A stretch of DNA of 64,000 bases from Candidatus Mediterraneibacter surreyensis (GTDB lineage Bacteria > Bacillota > Clostridia > Lachnospirales > Lachnospiraceae), in contig DWYB01000024.1 of the NCBI GenBank assembly GCA_019118885.1, forward strand, positions 62,001 through 126,000. Direction: 5' to 3'. Made by a program: the position numbers and the translations under genes. Positions 60,433-64,000 of the stretch are shown in pieces (position 1 is the stretch's first letter; every line of letters starts with the position of its first letter). The notes beneath the pieces were generated by a model. The model ran no database searches. It saw nothing but the letters and a program-made list of their open reading frames with translations, and had not been told where the DNA came from.

Positions 60433-61113
60433 TCACAGTACCAGCATCGAAAACAATACTGTAATGATCCCGCAGATACCGATGGCAAGTCCGCTCATAG
60501 CGCCCTCTATCTCGCCCAGTTCAATCGCCTTGGAAGTTCCCACTGCATGGCTGGATGCTCCGATTGCAAGTCCGGCGGCTACCGGATCCGCCACGCGGAA
60601 CAGCCGGATGAGAAGCGGCGCGAAAATTCCTCCCAGGATCCCTGTAAATATGACTGCCACAACTGTGATCGGCACCATACCTCCCGCCGGTTCCGCAATA
60701 CTGACCGCGATCGGCGTTGTTACAGATTTCGGCAGCAATGATACTGTCAGGCTTTCCTCTAATCCAAACAATCGACACAACAGATATACGCTGCCCATAG
60801 ATGCTGCGGAACCGGCGACACAGCCGACAAGGATCGGAAACCAGTACTGTTTCAGAATCTGAAGCTTTGTATAAACCGCCACCGCCAGACATGCAGTGGC
60901 CGGCGCAAGAAACATATTGATGATCTCGCCGCCTTTATTATAGTCCTCATAAGGTATTTTGAAAACAATCAGTACTGCGGATACCAATACGATCGCAATA
61001 ATCAGCGGGTTGCAGAAGGGTGTTTTAAACCGCTGGTTCAGCTTCACTCCAATACCAAAAGCAATTACGCTCAAAGCCACTCCAAAATAAGGAGATGCAA
61101 ATAACTCACTCAC
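60433..61113 (-). CDS. lrgB: LrgB/CidB-like membrane protein
   Basis: The 226-residue membrane protein contains the LrgB signature LLPKSVTTPIAVSIAEPAGG and SSHAVGTSKAIELGEIEGAMSGLAIG. The LrgAB pair is linked to control of murein hydrolases and, in other species, to pyruvate uptake. GTG 61113 overlaps the lrgA stop by four bases (GTGA) and has AGGAG upstream; a longer frame to 61221 lies inside lrgA. Confidence 0.9.
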   Translation of the reverse strand: MSELFASPYFGVALSVIAFGIGVKLNQRFKTPFCNPLIIAIVLVSAVLIVFKIPYEDYNKGGEIINMFLAPATACLAVAVYTKLQILKQYWFPILVGCVAGSAASMGSVYLLCRLFGLEESLTVSLLPKSVTTPIAVSIAEPAGGMVPITVVAVIFTGILGGIFAPLLIRLFRVADPVAAGLAIGASSHAVGTSKAIELGEIEGAMSGLAIGICGIITVLFSMLVL

Positions 61114-61472
61114 TCTTCTTTTCTCCTCTCTAACCATCGGATTGTCAGTCTGACACTCCATGCTGTCACGACAAATGTGATCACTGTGGAAAGAACACAG
61201 ATAATCACAAGCTGTATCCATGTATGTTTAAGCACATCAAAATAATTGATGATGCTCACTCCCGCAGGCACAAAGAAAAATGCCATATTCTCAAGCAGGA
61301 AATCCGATTTTTCCTGAATGTGTTCGATCTTCAAAACACCTGTGAACAGGCAGACAAATAAAAGCAGCATACCGATCACACTGGCAGGAAAAGCAAAAGG
61401 CAGGATCTTCTCTATCAGCACGCTCAGCCAGCACACGGCGAAGATAATCCCAATCTGTTTTATGATCTTCAT
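61110..61472 (-). CDS. lrgA: LrgA/CidA-like holin-type membrane protein
   Basis: The 120-residue protein has four membrane helices: QIGIIFAVCWLSVLIEKILPFAFPASVIGMLLLFVC, then EKSDFLLENMAFFFVPAGVSIINYF, the LrgA family core. It acts with LrgB in the membrane. GAAAGGAAACAAAT precedes the ATG. It is divergent from aroF, sharing a gap of about 200 bp. Confidence 0.9.
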   Translation of the reverse strand: MKIIKQIGIIFAVCWLSVLIEKILPFAFPASVIGMLLLFVCLFTGVLKIEHIQEKSDFLLENMAFFFVPAGVSIINYFDVLKHTWIQLVIICVLSTVITFVVTAWSVRLTIRWLERRKEE

Positions 61473-61509
61473 ATAGATTTGTTTCCTTTCTCAATATATT
61501 TTAAAACTG

Positions 61510-61538
61510 TTGACATTCCTATTTCTATGATTTATGAT
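61510..61538 (+). promoter_or_regulatory. strong promoter upstream of aroF
   Basis: TTGACA (61510-61515), 17 bp, TATGAT (61533-61538). The predicted start lies near 61545, immediately at an inverted repeat TTCGCACT (61548-61555)/AGTGCGAA (61576-61583) that could be an operator or a 5' hairpin. Confidence 0.82.
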
Positions 61539-61547
61539 ACTATTGTT

Positions 61548-61583
61548 TTCGCACTTTAAACAACTAAAATTTTACAGTGCGAA
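61548..61583 (+). promoter_or_regulatory. inverted repeat at the aroF transcription start
   Basis: Perfect 8-bp arms TTCGCACT/AGTGCGAA are separated by 20 bp and lie just downstream of the aroF -10 box. No T-box or Trp-type leader features are evident in the remaining 90 nt. Regulator unknown. Confidence 0.45.
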
Positions 61584-61674
61584 GTTATGTCAGAAATAGA
61601 ACAGTTCAGCCCGCTTATCTGCTGTTTATCAAAAATACTTTTCTATTATATAGGAAACTGGAGAAAAAGCAAGA

Positions 61675-62688
61675 ATGATTATTGTATTAAAACCACATAC
61701 ATCAGAAGAAAATATCACCCGTGTCGAAAACCTGGTGAAAAACAGAGGGCTTGACACTCATGTAGTACGCGGTACCGAGATGACTATCATCGGATGTATC
61801 GGCGATACCACGCTGATCGATCCCCGGCTCTTTGAAGTGGACAGCTCCGTCGATAAAGTCATGCACGTACAGGAGCCGTACAAACTTGCAAACCGCGCAT
61901 TTCATCCGGAGGACTCTGTGATAGACGTCTCAGGAGTCAAATTCGGAGGCGGACACCTCGGACTGATCGCAGGCCCATGCTCTGTGGAATCTTTTGAACA
62001 GGTTCTGGAGGTGGCCAAAGCAGTCAAAGCCTCCGGCGCCAATATGCTCCGCGGAGGCGCATTTAAACCCCGAACCAGCCCGTACTCCTTCCAGGGGCTC
62101 GGCCTTGAAGGTCTCGATATTCTCTGTGCAGTCAGAGACGAGGTAGGGCTCCCGATCGTTACCGAACTGATGTCTCCTCAGTATCTGGACGTCTTCAACG
62201 AGAAGGTAGACCTGATCCAGATCGGCGCCCGCAATATGCAGAACTTTGATCTGCTAAAGCAGCTTGGACAGATTGACCGTCCGATCCTCTTAAAGCGCGG
62301 TCTGAATGCGACTTATGAAGAATGGATTATGTCCGCCGAGTACATCATGGCTTCCGGAAATGAAAACGTCATACTCTGCGAAAGAGGCATACGTACTTTC
62401 GAGACATACACACGCAATACTCTCGACCTTCAGAGCATCCCGGTGCTCCACAAGAAAACTCATCTTCCAATTGTCGTGGATCCCAGTCACGCCGGCGGAA
62501 AATGGTGGCTCGTAGAACCGATGGCAAAAGCGGCTGTGGCTGCCGGAGTTGACGGGCTTATGATCGAGGTCCACAACAATCCGGAGTGTGCACTCTGCGA
62601 TGGAGCACAGTCACTGAAACCGGAAAAATACGACGGGTTGCTGCAACAGGTAAAGCAGATTGCAGAAGTTGTCGGAAAAGTTCTTTAA
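61675..62688 (+). CDS. aroF: 3-deoxy-7-phosphoheptulonate synthase (type I-beta)
   Basis: This enzyme condenses PEP and erythrose-4-phosphate, the first step of the shikimate pathway. The 337-residue protein has an N-terminal ferredoxin-like regulatory domain (1-70, [21 protein letters not shown]) and a TIM barrel with [58 protein letters not shown] and [21 protein letters not shown]. This is the layout of feedback-regulated DAHP synthases such as Thermotoga AroF. CTGGAGAAA precedes the ATG. aroB follows after a palindrome. Confidence 0.95.
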   Translation: MIIVLKPHTSEENITRVENLVKNRGLDTHVVRGTEMTIIGCIGDTTLIDPRLFEVDSSVDKVMHVQEPYKLANRAFHPEDSVIDVSGVKFGGGHLGLIAGPCSVESFEQVLEVAKAVKASGANMLRGGAFKPRTSPYSFQGLGLEGLDILCAVRDEVGLPIVTELMSPQYLDVFNEKVDLIQIGARNMQNFDLLKQLGQIDRPILLKRGLNATYEEWIMSAEYIMASGNENVILCERGIRTFETYTRNTLDLQSIPVLHKKTHLPIVVDPSHAGGKWWLVEPMAKAAVAAGVDGLMIEVHNNPECALCDGAQSLKPEKYDGLLQQVKQIAEVVGKVL

Positions 62689-62694
62689 TTGATT

Positions 62695-62760
62695 CGGGGA
62701 CGTAGTCAAACTGAGTTTGACTACGTCCCCGAATCAAAACCGACCTGTCCCCGTATCAAA
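62695..62760. repeat. REP-like palindrome between aroF and aroB
   Basis: A perfect 21-bp stem runs from 62695 (GATTCGGGGACGTAGTC...) with loop TGA. It is followed after a short spacer by a half site, ACCTGTCCCCGTATCAA, which resembles the same GGGGAC-containing end in the other sense. The pattern is like the GGGGAC palindromes spread by RAYT-type Y1 transposases; no transposase gene is here. Confidence 0.6.
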
Positions 62761-62787
62761 CAATTGTATCTACAGGAGAAACATTTT

Positions 62788-63843
62788 ATGAAATTAACAG
62801 TTAATTTAAAAGAAAATTCATATCCAATCTACATCAAAAACGGTATCCTTACAAAGTCCGGAGAGTACATTTCCCAGATTTTTAAAGGTCAGAAAATCAT
62901 GATCATCTCGGACGACAACGTATTTCCTCTATATGGGCAGCAGGTGACAGACTCTCTGAAAGATTACGAGTGTCATTCCCTTGTTCTCCCTCACGGCGAG
63001 CCGACAAAGAATTTTCAGTCTTTACCGAAAATTTATACAGCTATGCTGGATGCAAAGCTTACGAGGAGTGATCTCGTCATTGCGCTTGGCGGCGGTGTGA
63101 TCGGTGATCTCGCAGGCTTTGCCGCCGCAAGTTATCTGCGTGGCGTCAAGCTGGTACAGATTCCTACTTCCCTGCTGGCTCAGGTGGATTCTTCCGTGGG
63201 CGGCAAAGTAGCGGTGGATCTGCCGCAGGGCAAAAACCTTGTCGGCGCATTTTATCAGCCGAAGATGGTGCTGATCGATCCGGATGTTCTCAACACGCTT
63301 CCGGAACATTTTATAAAGGACGGAATGGGCGAAGTCATCAAATACGGCTGCATCAAAGATGCCGGCCTCTTTGACCAGCTCTGTTCGCACAGTTCTTTTG
63401 AAGACCTGAAGTCTGAGCTGTCCGAAATCATCGCCCGCTGCGTTGATATTAAAAGAATCGTTGTTGAGGCAGACCAGTTTGATACCGGCGAGCGCATGCT
63501 CTTAAATTTCGGGCATACTCTGGCGCACACGATTGAACAGTATTACAACTATGAGCGTGAAAGCCACGGAGAAGCTGTGGGAATCGGAATGTATCAGATC
63601 ACCAGAATGTCCGAAGAGAAAGGTCTTACTATTTCGGGATGTTCTGACCGGATAAAAAAAGCTCTTGATATATATGGTCTTCCGTCTTCCTGTGGACTTC
63701 CGATTGCTGATTTGACGAAAGCAATCACTCTTGACAAGAAAAACCTGAACGGGAACCTGAATGTGGTTCTCTTAAAAGAGATTGGCGATAGCTATGTATA
63801 TCCGACGGATATCTCTTTCTTCAATAAAGATGGGGCGATATGA
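62788..63843 (+). CDS. aroB: 3-dehydroquinate synthase
   Basis: AroB converts DAHP to 3-dehydroquinate, the second shikimate step. The 351-residue protein starts MKLTVNLKENSYPIYIKNG. It has the NAD- and metal-binding parts: ALGGGVIGDLAGFAAASYLRG, PTSLLAQVDSSVGGKVAVDL, LNFGHTLAHTIEQ and SHGEAVGIGM, with Glu and two His metal ligands. ACAGGAGAAACA sets ATG 62788. A longer frame from 62689 would be read through the palindrome and is rejected. Confidence 0.96.
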   Translation: MKLTVNLKENSYPIYIKNGILTKSGEYISQIFKGQKIMIISDDNVFPLYGQQVTDSLKDYECHSLVLPHGEPTKNFQSLPKIYTAMLDAKLTRSDLVIALGGGVIGDLAGFAAASYLRGVKLVQIPTSLLAQVDSSVGGKVAVDLPQGKNLVGAFYQPKMVLIDPDVLNTLPEHFIKDGMGEVIKYGCIKDAGLFDQLCSHSSFEDLKSELSEIIARCVDIKRIVVEADQFDTGERMLLNFGHTLAHTIEQYYNYERESHGEAVGIGMYQITRMSEEKGLTISGCSDRIKKALDIYGLPSSCGLPIADLTKAITLDKKNLNGNLNVVLLKEIGDSYVYPTDISFFNKDGAI

Positions 63844-63862
63844 TCATCGCCCCATCTTTTCT
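63829..63862 (+). terminator. intrinsic terminator at the end of aroB
   Basis: GATGGGGCGAT and ATCGCCCCATC form an 11-bp stem followed by TTTTCT. The stem begins inside the last aroB codons and includes its stop. It may also serve the convergent gene ending at 63871. Confidence 0.82.
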
Positions 63863-63870
63863 ATAACTTT

Positions 63871-64000
63871 TTATCTATTTTCAGCTTTACCTCTCATGCC
63901 TTTATATACCTTCTCCGCAGTGATCGGGAGCTCCCTTACGATTACTCCCACTGCGTTCTGGACCGCATTGGATATTGCCGGAGACGGTGTATTGATAACA
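63871..64000 (-). CDS. xanthine dehydrogenase-type molybdenum-binding subunit (3' end only)
   Basis: The last 42 codons of a leftward gene read VINTPSPAISNAVQNAVGVIVRELPITAEKVYKGMRGKAENR and stop at 63871-63873. The AISNAV.NA.GV..RELPITAEKV pattern is the typical C-terminal end of the large molybdopterin-binding subunit of xanthine dehydrogenase-family enzymes. The rest lies outside the window, so substrate and intactness are unknown. Confidence 0.7.
   Translation of the reverse strand, partial: VINTPSPAISNAVQNAVGVIVRELPITAEKVYKGMRGKAENR

Noticed and set aside
61584-61674. T-box or Trp-type leader before aroF
   Set aside because: No T-box sequence, specifier loop or terminator/antiterminator pair is visible in this short leader.

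Overview
The window looks like a chromosomal segment from a Gram-positive, probably spore-forming gut Firmicute of the Lachnospiraceae type. This is inferred from the gene order tig-clpP-clpX-lon-engB, a SleC-like spore cortex enzyme, a VanG-type ligase cluster, LoaP-type NusG paralogs and strong AGGAGG ribosome binding sites. The species cannot be read from the sequence. No rRNA, tRNA, CRISPR array or intact insertion sequence was recognised.

Positions 1-18458 form one long leftward surface-polysaccharide locus. In transcription order it holds two NusG/LoaP-type antiterminator genes, a PglD-like acetyltransferase, a fused initiating phosphoglycosyltransferase/NAD-epimerase, four glycosyltransferases, a Wzy-like polymerase, FdtA/FdtB-type amino-sugar enzymes, an acyltransferase, a Wzx flippase, a GNAT acetyltransferase and rfbA-rfbB-rfbD-rfbC for dTDP-rhamnose. 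The middle (about 3.5-14.3 kb) is far more AT-rich than either flank, as expected of an exchanged serotype cassette.

The most interesting part is the control region at 16.8-19.8 kb. Two 27-bp inverted sites, each with 10-bp arms around an asymmetric 7-bp core, bracket 183 bp directly upstream of the first antiterminator gene. A tyrosine recombinase gene abuts the far site. The bracketed DNA carries a good sigma-A promoter (TTGAAT, 17 bp, TATACT) that points into the locus in this assembly. This reads as a phase-variable invertible promoter in the ON state, feeding two antiterminators. An intrinsic terminator and a long hairpin lie between the second antiterminator gene and the first sugar gene. 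Between the two antiterminator genes lie two inverted copies of an elaborate structured element, about 155 nt each, with compensatory base changes in several stems. I do not recognise this element. A decayed third copy lies near 39.15 kb.

From 19.9 to 28.4 kb is a protein quality-control block: AI-2E family permease, engB, lon, clpX, clpP, tig and a DJ-1/PfpI protein. From 28.4 to 34.9 kb are a CYTH phosphatase, an Xre regulator, a 310-bp fold-back element, corA, ppk1, an HD protein and a PIN-PhoH ATPase. From 35.0 to 39.0 kb is a VanG-like operon (ligase, VanXY, and VanT split into membrane and racemase genes) with no VanRS beside it. From 39.3 to 46.5 kb are a duplicated CmpB-like membrane protein, a cluster of three small unknown genes, a dicarboxylate symporter, proB, ogt, a hydrolase and a two-part ThrE exporter.

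From 46.5 to 64 kb are carB-carA, a transglutaminase-like protein, the SleC-like enzyme, the essential run pyrH-frr-uppS-cdsA-dxr-rseP, a ClC channel, lrgAB, aroF-aroB and the 3' end of a xanthine dehydrogenase-type subunit.
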